DNA of 64,000 nt from positions 62,001 through 126,000 of the forward strand of contig NZ_QFLI01000003.1 in NCBI RefSeq assembly GCF_003202155.1, read 5' to 3'. The notes beneath the pieces are model-generated. The model was not told where the DNA came from. It did no database searches and worked only from the letters and a program-made list of their open reading frames with translations. Source of the stretch: Marinifilum breve (GTDB lineage Bacteria > Bacteroidota > Bacteroidia > Bacteroidales > Marinifilaceae). The translations under genes were made by a program, and so were the position numbers. Below, piece by piece: positions 7,780-16,170 of this stretch. Positions within the stretch are counted from its first letter, which is position 1, and each line of letters begins with the position of its first letter.

Positions 7780-9186
7780 ATGGCAAAAGTTACTTGCGTT
7801 CTTGAAACAAGAAAATCAAAGAAAGGATATCAACTTAGAATAAGGACTTACAGCAAGGGAGAAATCAAATATTATCCGCTTGGTTTATTCCTTCCTCGTA
7901 AAGGTGATTTTAGTAAAAAAACCAATACCGTTTTATCATCCTTTGAAGATCATGAAAGATTCAACAAAATCATAAAAAAAGAACTCGACAAATATACTAA
8001 TTTAATTGAGTCTGACCCGAACACAAATGTTAAGGTATCTGAAAAAACAGACGTTTTTAAAGAACTGTCAAGATACAATCAACTACTTTTATTAGATGGT
8101 CAAATATCAGTAAAACACAACAACTCCGTTCTTAAAAACCATTTAAAAAAATTCCTATCCAGAGAAAATGAATTAAGTGTTTATGAAATAGATAGAGACT
8201 TTATGAATAAGTTTTATCTATACCTAAGAAAATCAATGCGTAGACCATCTATTAGAATTAACATATCCTACTTAAAACAATGTATCGATAGAATAATTGA
8301 AAATAATGAGTTGGATATCAAAAATCACGCTGCTTTATTTAAAATTCCACAAGGAAACGAACCCCAAAAAGAAGTTTATCTTAATAAGAATATTTTAGAT
8401 TCATTTATCAGGAATCCACAAAAGAAGAAGCAAGAAATACTCACAAAATATTCTTCTCTATTTATGTTCTACGCACAAGGACAAAGGTTTTCAGATAACT
8501 TCTTTCAAAAATGGAATAACATTAAAAAATACCCTATAGAAGAAGAAGTTTTCCTAGAATCATTAGAGAGTGGTGAAGCATACACAGGTGGATACAAATA
8601 TGTTTTATCCTTTGTAACAGACAAAGTAGATCAGGTTAATAAAATGGTGTTATGTGATTCTGCTTTAAAGTGTCTAAGGTTTTTTCTCTCAAAAGAAAAC
8701 CAAATTAGTTTATTAAATGGCAAAGGTGATTTTATAATTGAAGATGAAGAATTATCTATTATAGCAAAGCACAAAGCAGACAAAACCAATAAAAGGGTAT
8801 TAACATTTGATTCAGAAGAAGCCTTTGAATTTTTAAAAGACTTTTTGGATATTCAATCATTACAAACTCCTAATGAGTTCACATTCCACAATAAAGATTT
8901 AACAGGTTATAGTTTAGAAAAAATCAAATCCTGTCAAACAGCCGAAAGACAAAAAAGGAATGAATGGTTAAGAAAAATCTGTAAAAACATTGAAACATTA
9001 GAATTAACCTGTCATGATTTCCGTAGGTTATTCGCGATTATATTCTACACTAAAACCTCTGATATATACGCACTTTCATCAATGCTTTTTCACTCAAGCA
9101 TCAAAATTACTGTAGAGTATTTAAAGAAATTAAATGTCTTTGATTTGAATGAAAATAAAGCATTGGAGTTTTACAACGATTTATAA
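7780..9186 (+). CDS. Tyrosine recombinase / phage integrase
   Basis: 468 residues. An N-terminal arm-binding and SAM-like core-binding region (about 1-200) is followed by a catalytic domain with Arg236 (GQRFSD), a beta-hairpin Lys region (KHKADKTNKRVL), His412-x-x-Arg415 (CHDFRRLF), His438 (LFHSSIKIT) and the nucleophile Tyr447. The pentad is complete. The protein is longer than a typical Bacteroidota integrase (about 400) and lacks the usual LGH motif spelling, having LFHSS. It lies just inside attL and is followed by a terminator, so it is transcribed on its own. It would carry out integration between attP and the purB terminator. Confidence 0.92.
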   Translation: MAKVTCVLETRKSKKGYQLRIRTYSKGEIKYYPLGLFLPRKGDFSKKTNTVLSSFEDHERFNKIIKKELDKYTNLIESDPNTNVKVSEKTDVFKELSRYNQLLLLDGQISVKHNNSVLKNHLKKFLSRENELSVYEIDRDFMNKFYLYLRKSMRRPSIRINISYLKQCIDRIIENNELDIKNHAALFKIPQGNEPQKEVYLNKNILDSFIRNPQKKKQEILTKYSSLFMFYAQGQRFSDNFFQKWNNIKKYPIEEEVFLESLESGEAYTGGYKYVLSFVTDKVDQVNKMVLCDSALKCLRFFLSKENQISLLNGKGDFIIEDEELSIIAKHKADKTNKRVLTFDSEEAFEFLKDFLDIQSLQTPNEFTFHNKDLTGYSLEKIKSCQTAERQKRNEWLRKICKNIETLELTCHDFRRLFAIIFYTKTSDIYALSSMLFHSSIKITVEYLKKLNVFDLNENKALEFYNDL

Positions 9187-9213
9187 GAAGCTTTAAAAGC
9201 TTCTTTTTTTTTT
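9185..9213 (+). terminator. Integrase terminator
   Basis: AAGAAGC (9185-9191), loop TTTAAAA, GCTTCTT (9199-9205), then Ts to 9213. It overlaps the integrase stop codon. Confidence 0.85.
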
Positions 9214-9266
9214 CAAAATAATTCACAAATTCTTCCCCAAAATCTAAAACTTTTCTTTTCACATTT

Positions 9267-9282
9267 AATATATAAGCAAAAG
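9267..9282 (+). promoter_or_regulatory. Shared phage upstream motif, copy 1
   Basis: AATATATAAGCAAAAG lies 15 bases ahead of the sigma-like gene. The same 16-mer with one change (C to T) lies ahead of the coiled-coil gene at 34373-34388. It does not match the host promoter consensus, so a phage-specific promoter or regulator site is possible. Confidence 0.45.
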
Positions 9283-9297
9283 CACTTATTGTTTAAT

Positions 9298-9858
9298 ATG
9301 AAGAAAGAAATATTAGATGACTTATTCACTCAAAACTATCAAAAGATATATAATCAGTTCGTAGGTAAAAAAGGTAAATACAAAACAACTGTAAACGGAC
9401 AAACAAAGGAAGATATACTACACAACTATATGCTGGTTTTATTGGAAAATCACGAAAACATTAAAATTGACAAAAGCATAGATCAATTATTAAATTCAAA
9501 CTCTGAACCTGATAAGAAAACCATAGATATTTTCTGTTCTAAGGTTCTTTATAAGCTTTCCAGACAGTTTCAAGATGATAACAAGCTAACACAACTACAG
9601 AAAAAAATGAAATACGCTGTTGATCTTGAAAATATCTCAGAAGAAGAAACAGAGGATTTAAGAGTTTTACTTGAAGAGAATCTTTATATTCTCAATGATG
9701 AAGAATTCATGTATGTTACATACTTTAACAAATACAAAAAAAGTGAAGCTGCTAAAAAACTAGCTATTGACAGGAAGACTTTTCGAAAAAGAATGAACCT
9801 GACTATCGGTAAAATAAAGCAACATTTAATAGTAAACGAACTAATAGACTTACAATAA
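9298..9858 (+). CDS. Sigma-70-like / HTH transcription factor of the phage
   Basis: 186 residues from ATG 9298 (an in-frame TTG at 9289 is less likely). The N-terminal part resembles region 2 of small sigma factors (LFTQNYQKIYNQFV, EDILHNYMLVLLE), and the C-terminal part has a helix-turn-helix like region 4 (FNKYKKSEAAKKLAIDRKTF then KRMNLTIGKIKQHL). That suggests an RNA-polymerase-binding sigma-like activator, for instance of late genes, but region 2 is divergent and a plain HTH regulator cannot be excluded. It lies between two terminators, has the AATATATAAG motif upstream, and is the only recognisable transcription factor in the prophage. Confidence 0.6.
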   Translation: MKKEILDDLFTQNYQKIYNQFVGKKGKYKTTVNGQTKEDILHNYMLVLLENHENIKIDKSIDQLLNSNSEPDKKTIDIFCSKVLYKLSRQFQDDNKLTQLQKKMKYAVDLENISEEETEDLRVLLEENLYILNDEEFMYVTYFNKYKKSEAAKKLAIDRKTFRKRMNLTIGKIKQHLIVNELIDLQ

Positions 9859-9859
9859 A

Positions 9860-9883
9860 AAAGGAGCTTAAACAAGCTCCTTT
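9860..9883. terminator. Bidirectional terminator
   Basis: AAAGGAGCTT (9860-9869), loop AAAC, AAGCTCCTTT (9874-9883). It sits between the convergent sigma-like gene and AlbA_2 gene. Confidence 0.8.
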
Positions 9884-9891
9884 GGTCGTAT

Positions 9892-10896
9892 TTAAATTTT
9901 ATACTCAAATTCCTTTTTCAATAAACCTGATGTAAATTCATCACTTCGAATAATCACCTCCCCTTTTATGCTATATGGTTTCTCAACCAACACAAGTTCT
10001 TTGAGGAATACATTTCTCTCAAGTGACTCCTGAGGAATGCTAATAGCACATTTTTCAAATCTCATTTTAGTTCTTTCGACAAAAATATACTCATCATACT
10101 CAACAACATTTAAACGAAGTTTAAATGCTAACGTATCGGCAGCAACAGAAGAAAAAGAATAGTTTGTGTAAGAACTCAAACTTTCCTTTTTAGGGAGTTT
10201 TTTCTTAAGTCTTTCTTCTGAAATTATTGTAGGTTCACCGCTAAAAAAAATCTTCATCTCAATATCTAAATCTATTGATTTATTGGAACGATTCACTAAA
10301 TCAATATCAAAATATCTCAAATCGTAAAAGCTTAAATCATCAGTTGTACAATTTCTAACTACAGGTATTATTTCAATATCATCTTTACGATCTGGATTCT
10401 CGAATTTTGTTTTATAAATATTATCATAATCAGCCCTCATAAGCCTCTTAGTACTTGTGCCAACCCGTATAAAACCATCTCCTTCCTTAAATTCGGTCTT
10501 ATTTTGCTCCATAGAGTTCTGAACATTCTTTTTAAGAATATAAGGTCTATCCTTATTATCAAATATTCTAAAATAAGCTAGTGTATATCCTTCAAAATCT
10601 ATACTTCTATATTCGAAATTGATTTTAGGTTCAATATGGCTATCCAAATATTGTTGATAGTTTGCCTGATCAATTAATTCATCAATATTATAGAATTCAG
10701 CAGCAGTTCCATTTTTTTCTTTTACCCCAATAATAATAAACTTGTCTTCATTAGAAGGGTGATTAGCCATAGCACTAATATCCTTAATTATTTCATGCTT
10801 TTTATAATGCTTTTGAATAGGATACTGTTCCTTCTTAAAGTCTACATTGTGACTTTCAGGATAATATTTTATTATCTCTATGACTTTTTCTTTCAT
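9892..10896 (-). CDS. AlbA_2 / Schlafen-type domain protein
   Basis: 334 residues. Residues 1-160 match the Schlafen AlbA_2 domain: Glu14-Ser-x-x-x-Asp19-Phe-Lys (ESHNVDFKKE), AMANHPSNEDKFIIIGVKE, and GFIRVGTSTKRLMRADYD. The rest (about 180-334) is a beta-rich domain I do not recognise. AlbA_2 proteins bind nucleic acids; family members include transcription regulators and Schlafen-type RNases that act in phage defence. The gene is separated from the late operon by a terminator (10968-10994) and from the sigma-like gene by another, so it is an independent transcript, as expected for a gene expressed in the lysogen. Role as repressor, defence cargo or host-takeover factor is open. Confidence 0.75.
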   Translation of the reverse strand: MKEKVIEIIKYYPESHNVDFKKEQYPIQKHYKKHEIIKDISAMANHPSNEDKFIIIGVKEKNGTAAEFYNIDELIDQANYQQYLDSHIEPKINFEYRSIDFEGYTLAYFRIFDNKDRPYILKKNVQNSMEQNKTEFKEGDGFIRVGTSTKRLMRADYDNIYKTKFENPDRKDDIEIIPVVRNCTTDDLSFYDLRYFDIDLVNRSNKSIDLDIEMKIFFSGEPTIISEERLKKKLPKKESLSSYTNYSFSSVAADTLAFKLRLNVVEYDEYIFVERTKMRFEKCAISIPQESLERNVFLKELVLVEKPYSIKGEVIIRSDEFTSGLLKKEFEYKI

Positions 10897-10964
10897 TATA
10901 TCTTAATAATTTAATCACTCCTATTTAAAGGACTCAATAAGAATACGATCTAATAAAGTTAAAC

Positions 10965-10994
10965 AAAAAAAGGAAGCATGTTTAGCTTCCTTTT
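10965..10994 (-). terminator. Terminator of the late operon
   Basis: AAAAGGAAGC (10968-10977), loop of 7, GCTTCCTTTT (10985-10994); on the minus strand the stem is followed by TTTTTTTG. It stops the operon after the holin. Confidence 0.85.
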
Positions 10995-10999
10995 GAATT

Positions 11000-11371
11000 T
11001 TACTTTCGCTTCTTAATGATATCCATAATCTTTTCACCAGATCTACCGACAAAATAGTATAATGATACACCCTTAAGTAATTCTTCCAATATTGTTATAA
11101 ATTCCTGTCTCATATGAAACACCCCCGAACTGTCCAATATTGAAAACACCGTATAAGAAATAAGCAGATATAAAAACACCAATGGTCTAATATTCTTTGA
11201 TAACCAACTATCAGAACTCATATCTATTTTAGTTCTTTCGGTAGTAGCATCATTTGCTTCTTCTTGTATCTGCTTTACTCTTTCTAATTTTTCATCAACT
11301 GTTGTATTATTATCACTGATTACTTCACCAATAGCTTTAATTGGATTAGTAAATTTATTTAACCAACTCAC
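11000..11371 (-). CDS. Holin, 3TM family
   Basis: 123 residues. A charged N-terminal half (about 20-50) precedes hydrophobic segments at about 61-79 (IRPLVFLYLLISYTVFSIL) and 97-110, with the family signature SWLSKNIRPLVFLY and FVGRSGEKI. This matches the holin family described as holin of 3TMs for gene-transfer release. It would permeabilise the inner membrane at lysis. It is the last gene of the late operon, next to a coiled-coil membrane protein. The candidate lysin is not adjacent; it lies at 37529-37957 on the other strand. Confidence 0.8.
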   Translation of the reverse strand: MSWLNKFTNPIKAIGEVISDNNTTVDEKLERVKQIQEEANDATTERTKIDMSSDSWLSKNIRPLVFLYLLISYTVFSILDSSGVFHMRQEFITILEELLKGVSLYYFVGRSGEKIMDIIKKRK

Positions 11372-11379
11372 TCATTTTA

Positions 11380-11652
11380 TCATTCTTTTTTGGATGCTAG
11401 ACTAAAGATCAGTGTAGTTAATTCTTTATGTCTAGACTCTGATTTTTCATCAATCTTATCGATTCTTTTAAGCAATTCAGCTCTTAATTTATCTGTATCA
11501 CTTTCAACCTTTTCTATCCTTTTGTCCATAGCTTCAAACTTTTCTTTGTTTTGTTCCTTCTCTCTCTTTAAAGGTTTTATTACAATCCAATTATAAAAGG
11601 TTATTACGCCTACAATAATTGAACCTATTGCTGCTATCATTGCCCAATTCAT
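11380..11652 (-). CDS. Phage membrane-anchored coiled-coil protein
   Basis: 90 residues: one N-terminal transmembrane helix (about 3-24, MIAAIGSIIVGVITFYNWIV) and then an unbroken charged coiled coil (about 30-85). It lies 8 bases upstream of the holin. Its topology is like an inner-membrane spanin or a DUF7201-type phage protein found beside holins. A lysis or envelope-disruption role is inferred from position and shape only. Confidence 0.6.
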   Translation of the reverse strand: MNWAMIAAIGSIIVGVITFYNWIVIKPLKREKEQNKEKFEAMDKRIEKVESDTDKLRAELLKRIDKIDEKSESRHKELTTLIFSLASKKE

Positions 11653-11711
11653 TCATATCTCTTTGTTTTTTATAAGAAGAGAAGACTTTTTGAAAATCCT
11701 CTCTAATATTT

Positions 11712-12167
11712 TTAATCACCATATTTTTTTCTAGTAATTTTTGGTTTGTTCATATCTACCATTGATATTTCATAAATCCCTTCTTTCAATTTAACTACCC
11801 CTATATGATCGCCTTTCTCAATTGTAATATTGTGATAGGCTGTTATACTAGCCTTTTCACTTTCCAACCTCTTCGCTTCATTATATATAGCTGTGAGCTT
11901 ATTGATTTTCTCTTCATCTGTCACATAATCAAACCAGGCAATTCTATAGGTATTTTTGGGATTAATATACTCTATCCTACCTCTTAATGAGATAGTCTCA
12001 AATTCATATTCCTTATCTTCTATTTCCGTAGTGGTTTTATCATACACATGCCTAGAACCAATTTTGTAGGCAGGGTTCTTAATTGTGGTTATACCTAGTT
12101 TAGCATTGCCAATCATATAATAAACGTGAGTTTTAGCCTTTTGAATAAAAATCAATTCCATCTTCAT
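11712..12167 (-). CDS. Phage protein of unknown function in lysis/tail region
   Basis: 151 residues from ATG 12167 (MKMELIFIQKAKTHVYY). The frame is open up to 12311, but the added 48 residues are of low complexity and overlap a plausible plus-strand gene, so the inner start is preferred. The body is alpha/beta (IGNAKLGITTIKNP, ISLRGRIEYINPKNTYRIAWF), with a short helical segment (TAIYNEAKRLESEKAS). It lies between the tail fibre and the lysis genes. No family recognised; a small tail or host-recognition accessory is possible. Confidence 0.55.
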   Translation of the reverse strand: MKMELIFIQKAKTHVYYMIGNAKLGITTIKNPAYKIGSRHVYDKTTTEIEDKEYEFETISLRGRIEYINPKNTYRIAWFDYVTDEEKINKLTAIYNEAKRLESEKASITAYHNITIEKGDHIGVVKLKEGIYEISMVDMNKPKITRKKYGD

Positions 12168-12177
12168 TTGTTTTAGA

Positions 12178-12357
12178 ATGAATTGTAAATTTAAGGATAT
12201 GAAAATCATTTTTAAATATTGGATAGACTTAATCAAACTATTCCATCCGAATTTAAATGAAGAGAATAAAGAAGATATTATAATAGGATCTTCCATCATC
12301 ATCTTCTTCATTGCTCTATTATCTTGTCTGTTTCTATTTGATATTCAATTAAGTTGA
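12178..12357 (+). CDS. Possible small membrane protein, opposite to the late operon
   Basis: ATG 12178 to TGA 12355-12357 gives 59 residues: an amphipathic start (MNCKFKDMKIIFKYWIDLIK), an acidic linker (NEENKED) and a clear C-terminal transmembrane helix (IIIGSSIIIFFIALLSCLFLF). It fits exactly into the 192-base gap between the fibre gene stop (12360) and the preferred start of the next minus-strand gene (12167). It would be the only plus-strand gene inside the late operon. No clear promoter or ribosome-binding site is visible, so it stays tentative. Confidence 0.35.
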   Translation: MNCKFKDMKIIFKYWIDLIKLFHPNLNEENKEDIIIGSSIIIFFIALLSCLFLFDIQLS

Positions 12358-12359
12358 TT

Positions 12360-15300
12360 TTACCAGTTATTATTAGCAGATGATGTAACTATCCATCCAT
12401 TAGAATGGCTGCCATTATACAAGCTTCGATTAATCCAAACTAAAGAAACTGTACATCCTCCACCAAGACCCCACCAATTAGATTCACCACCATCAAGGAT
12501 ATTTTTAATGAAATATTCCTCATTATCATTTACATTCACTAGAATACATATTTGACCATTTTTAGTTCCATCTTTTAGGGTGTAATGTCTTCTACCTGCT
12601 CCACTTGAACCTAGCGTAAACAATGAATATAAATTAGTATCGATTGTTGTTGTTGAAGATGTATTCCCTGAGTAATGACCATGATTCAAACTAAGTTTCT
12701 TTTTTACATCTATATTTCCAATTACTTCAACATCATTATCAACTGTTAACTTACCAATAACTTTAGTAGCTGAATTGATTTGTGTATTGTCAGAATCAAC
12801 TATAAAATCATTACCTGCGCTTACCTTAATATTATATCCGTTATTAGCCTCAATTTCAATTCCTTTATTAGTGCTTCCTGAATAGTATGATCTAATAAAA
12901 CCTGTCGAATAAAAACTACCTAAATCATCTGTTTTTTGGCCAAAACCAATACTACCTCCTTGACCAATTCCTGAAAGTAGATAAACACCAGATTGTGTAT
13001 CAATGTGAAGATTGTGGGTAACACTGGTTAGTTTAGTACTGTGTATTTTAAAACCACCTATATTTCCTGTAGAACCTGTAATATTTCCTTTAATGATTAA
13101 ATTTCCTGAAGCATCCCAAGTAATATTACCTTTTGCTAATCTTCCACTACCATTATTTTCTAAACTCCATTCCCTATTTGAATAATCACCCGATTGACAA
13201 TAGATACTATTGTTTTGGCTATCAAGATATAAATTACCTTTTCTCAAATATCTATCATCAAATATCCAACCACCAATTCTACAATAAACACCACTAGTAA
13301 TATTTGTATTCGCCCCTAAAGCAAAGTATTCATGACCAGATGAACTCATCATTTGTAGACCAAAATAACCCGCCCTAATACTAGAACCTGAATTCATCAT
13401 TTGACCCATTACAACAGTTTGAGCTAATCCACTTTGATTAGTGGCAACACTAAAACCTTTTAACTTTTGACTTCCATTATAGAATGAACCGCTTCCTGTG
13501 TTTTCAAGGCTCATAGTTATATGACCTACATAACCGTTATCTTTCCAAACACCAGCTCCTTTTTTTGTAAATTGGTTTTCGGTAAAAGTCCAACCTGCTA
13601 TACGCTTTACAGATGAGTCAATTCTAAAATATTCTTTCTTATTACTTCCTTCATCCCCAAAAGAGATACCATAATCACCTGTATAACTAGATGTTGACAC
13701 ATCCCAAGTTTGACCAACATAGCCCCATTGAGTACCTTTTCTAAATTTCAGATTCAACCTACTAGAATCCAATGTCAGATATCCACTTGAATCTCCTTTG
13801 TAGAGTGTAGTATTTGTAAATGTCCAACCTGATATTTGATTTAAAGAACCTAGTTGAAATACTGTACTGCCTCCACTGTTGCCGATTAAACCCCAACCAC
13901 TAGCGGATTGATACATTCTTACTAAGTTGTCGTTATCTCTATATACTTGTACTCTTGGAACGTTGCCATCTGTGGCTAACTCTATTCTACCATTATTAAC
14001 AGTAGGGCTAAATAGTGTATTGGTACTAATATACCAACCTGCGATTTTACCAAACTTCGCATCTATACCACCTTTTAAATAAGCGTTATCAGCATATAGA
14101 CCATAACCTGTAATATTATTGAATGAACTATCTGTAATCCCTGAAAGATTACCTAATTGAATTCTGATATTGGATAATGAAATATTCTCAGAATTAACTC
14201 CGTTTAAAACACGCAAATAGCCATTTAAACCATCGGCATATAATGAACCCTGTCTAGCTGTATTCGATAAATTCCCTTGTCTAGCAAGCCTCATATAAGG
14301 CTTAGGTGTTGTTCCATTTAGAACTTTTACCTTAGCATCTCCAGATTCATTTGTGTAAGTAATTTGATAGAATCCACTTTCAAATCCTGTAGAATGATTA
14401 AAAACACCTCTTACAATATCATTTACTCTAAAACTAAGTCCATCACCTTCTTTGATGTTAAATGTTAAAACATATTCAGAACCTGAAAGAGTAACACTTT
14501 CAATAGTTTCTGAATCAGTAAACCAAAATTCATTTTTTTCAACTTGAACTTGATTCTTAATCAACTCAGGTGTGCGCAAGAATTTTCGAAGCTCTATAGA
14601 ATCCATCGTAGCAGCTCCACTTGATTCTATCCGCCAACCTGTACCAAGAAAGCCTGAAACATAAGAGGTTGAACCAATAAAAGGTTTTACAAGAATACTA
14701 CTTGAACCAATATCAAAATATGGTGTACCTACAGTGTTATTAGTTAAATTTCCACTTGCTACATTAGCAATGTCAGCATTATAGAATCTTATTCTTGTTC
14801 CAGAATTTCTAGCAAGAAATCCGAATGTTTCGTGTCCAGACGTATCCCAAAACAAACCACCACGCCAAGATTCTGCGTTTGGGTCACGGAAATAGTGGGC
14901 TTGGTTATGAGTAAAATATGAAGTCTTAGTAGTTAATCTCTCGCTAATATTGTGATTACCTGTAATTGATACACCATCCAAAGAAACTTTAACTACATTA
15001 GTGGTATTTCTTCTTAGATATATATCACCTATATCATTACAAAGTGATAAGCTATTATCGCTTGACGAACCATAACCAACATAACCTAAATCATTGTTAT
15101 TAGAATCTTCCCAACGTAAATAGGACGAAAAAGAGTTACTTGACTTATCAACAGTACCCTTTAATACCAAAGCCTCTCCACTTGTCGAAATAATACTTTT
15201 CCCTGAAACATTCAGACCTCCTGAAGCAATGGTTAAACCTGTACGGAAATAGTTTCCTGATTTATCATTTTTAACTCTAAATTCTAATTGCCCTGCGTCC

Positions 15301-16139
15301 TCATTCCAAACACTGAATAAATTAGAGTCAGCAGCACCAAACACTACAACACCATCATCACCGATATATAAACCACCTTCATCTGCTGAATAACCATTAG
15401 TAAACCATAGGTAATTTGAATTTCTTCCTGATGTTGTATAAGGTTGAATTCCTTTAATAGGAGAAATAGAACCTCTATGAATTTGAGCATAATTAGAGCT
15501 TTCATCACCTCCTAAATGAATCTTACTATGTAAATTGACTTGTCCGTTAACCGTGATAGAATTATCAAATGTTTCAGCTATATCTGTTCGAGCATAATTA
15601 GAAGCAATTACACCTCCCAATTTCAAACTATTTGGAACTGCTGAAACTGATTTTAAGTAGTGATTAGAACCATCATAAACTAAGGCTGAACCATCAGTGG
15701 GATTATCTTGAATAGTAGCTACAACTTCTCTATTACCATCAGTTTTACCTACTACAAATCTTTTTCTAACTTCATCAAAACCAAAATCAAAATCTGTAGC
15801 TGTTCCACGATCAACTCTCCAACCTGCGAAGCCACTAGAAACACCCGAACCTACTTCACCATCATTGATAATATTCAGACTGTTTTTAATCTTGATTTGC
15901 TCTACATTGGTTTCATAAATAGAGCCATTTTGAATAATATTAGCATTTACAATTACATCATTATTGAAAGTGGTTCTTTCCCTAAAAGTATTTTCAAATT
16001 CTAGTTTGGCGTATTTGTAATCATTGGAAGTATTGGAAGAACCAGAGGAAGAAGTGTAAGGTGATACAAAAGTATCATTAGGTTGTGTTTTCTCATCTCG
16101 AAAGAATGTTTTTATGCTGTAAGTTTTTATACTTGACAT
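12360..16139 (-). CDS. Large tail fibre / receptor-binding tail protein
   Basis: 1259 residues, rich in Ser, Gly, Asn and Thr. The first 700 residues are beta-rich with fibre-like sequence. From about 698 on a module recurs at least five times: KIAGWYISTNTLFS, QISGWTFTNTTLYKG, RIAGWTFTENQFTKKG, RIGGWIFDDRYLRKG and NIGGFKIHSTKLTS, the pattern of stacked fibre repeats in Bacteroidota phage tails. A segment at about 495-535 (FLGTGWRIESSGAATMDSIE) precedes a central domain. The last 110 residues (from about 1150) form a distinct Gly- and Trp-rich domain (SNWWGLGGGCTVSLVW), probably the receptor-binding tip. It follows the tail-tip gene in the late operon. Confidence 0.8.
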   Translation of the reverse strand: MSSIKTYSIKTFFRDEKTQPNDTFVSPYTSSSGSSNTSNDYKYAKLEFENTFRERTTFNNDVIVNANIIQNGSIYETNVEQIKIKNSLNIINDGEVGSGVSSGFAGWRVDRGTATDFDFGFDEVRKRFVVGKTDGNREVVATIQDNPTDGSALVYDGSNHYLKSVSAVPNSLKLGGVIASNYARTDIAETFDNSITVNGQVNLHSKIHLGGDESSNYAQIHRGSISPIKGIQPYTTSGRNSNYLWFTNGYSADEGGLYIGDDGVVVFGAADSNLFSVWNEDAGQLEFRVKNDKSGNYFRTGLTIASGGLNVSGKSIISTSGEALVLKGTVDKSSNSFSSYLRWEDSNNNDLGYVGYGSSSDNSLSLCNDIGDIYLRRNTTNVVKVSLDGVSITGNHNISERLTTKTSYFTHNQAHYFRDPNAESWRGGLFWDTSGHETFGFLARNSGTRIRFYNADIANVASGNLTNNTVGTPYFDIGSSSILVKPFIGSTSYVSGFLGTGWRIESSGAATMDSIELRKFLRTPELIKNQVQVEKNEFWFTDSETIESVTLSGSEYVLTFNIKEGDGLSFRVNDIVRGVFNHSTGFESGFYQITYTNESGDAKVKVLNGTTPKPYMRLARQGNLSNTARQGSLYADGLNGYLRVLNGVNSENISLSNIRIQLGNLSGITDSSFNNITGYGLYADNAYLKGGIDAKFGKIAGWYISTNTLFSPTVNNGRIELATDGNVPRVQVYRDNDNLVRMYQSASGWGLIGNSGGSTVFQLGSLNQISGWTFTNTTLYKGDSSGYLTLDSSRLNLKFRKGTQWGYVGQTWDVSTSSYTGDYGISFGDEGSNKKEYFRIDSSVKRIAGWTFTENQFTKKGAGVWKDNGYVGHITMSLENTGSGSFYNGSQKLKGFSVATNQSGLAQTVVMGQMMNSGSSIRAGYFGLQMMSSSGHEYFALGANTNITSGVYCRIGGWIFDDRYLRKGNLYLDSQNNSIYCQSGDYSNREWSLENNGSGRLAKGNITWDASGNLIIKGNITGSTGNIGGFKIHSTKLTSVTHNLHIDTQSGVYLLSGIGQGGSIGFGQKTDDLGSFYSTGFIRSYYSGSTNKGIEIEANNGYNIKVSAGNDFIVDSDNTQINSATKVIGKLTVDNDVEVIGNIDVKKKLSLNHGHYSGNTSSTTTIDTNLYSLFTLGSSGAGRRHYTLKDGTKNGQICILVNVNDNEEYFIKNILDGGESNWWGLGGGCTVSLVWINRSLYNGSHSNGWIVTSSANNNW

Positions 16140-16170
16140 GTTTCATAAGCATTGTTTTTTTATGACATAG

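Noticed and set aside
12168-12311. N-terminal extension of the minus-strand gene to 12311 (199 residues)
   Set aside because: The added 48 residues are of low complexity and overlap a plus-strand frame with a clear membrane helix; MKMELIFIQ at 12167 is the better start.
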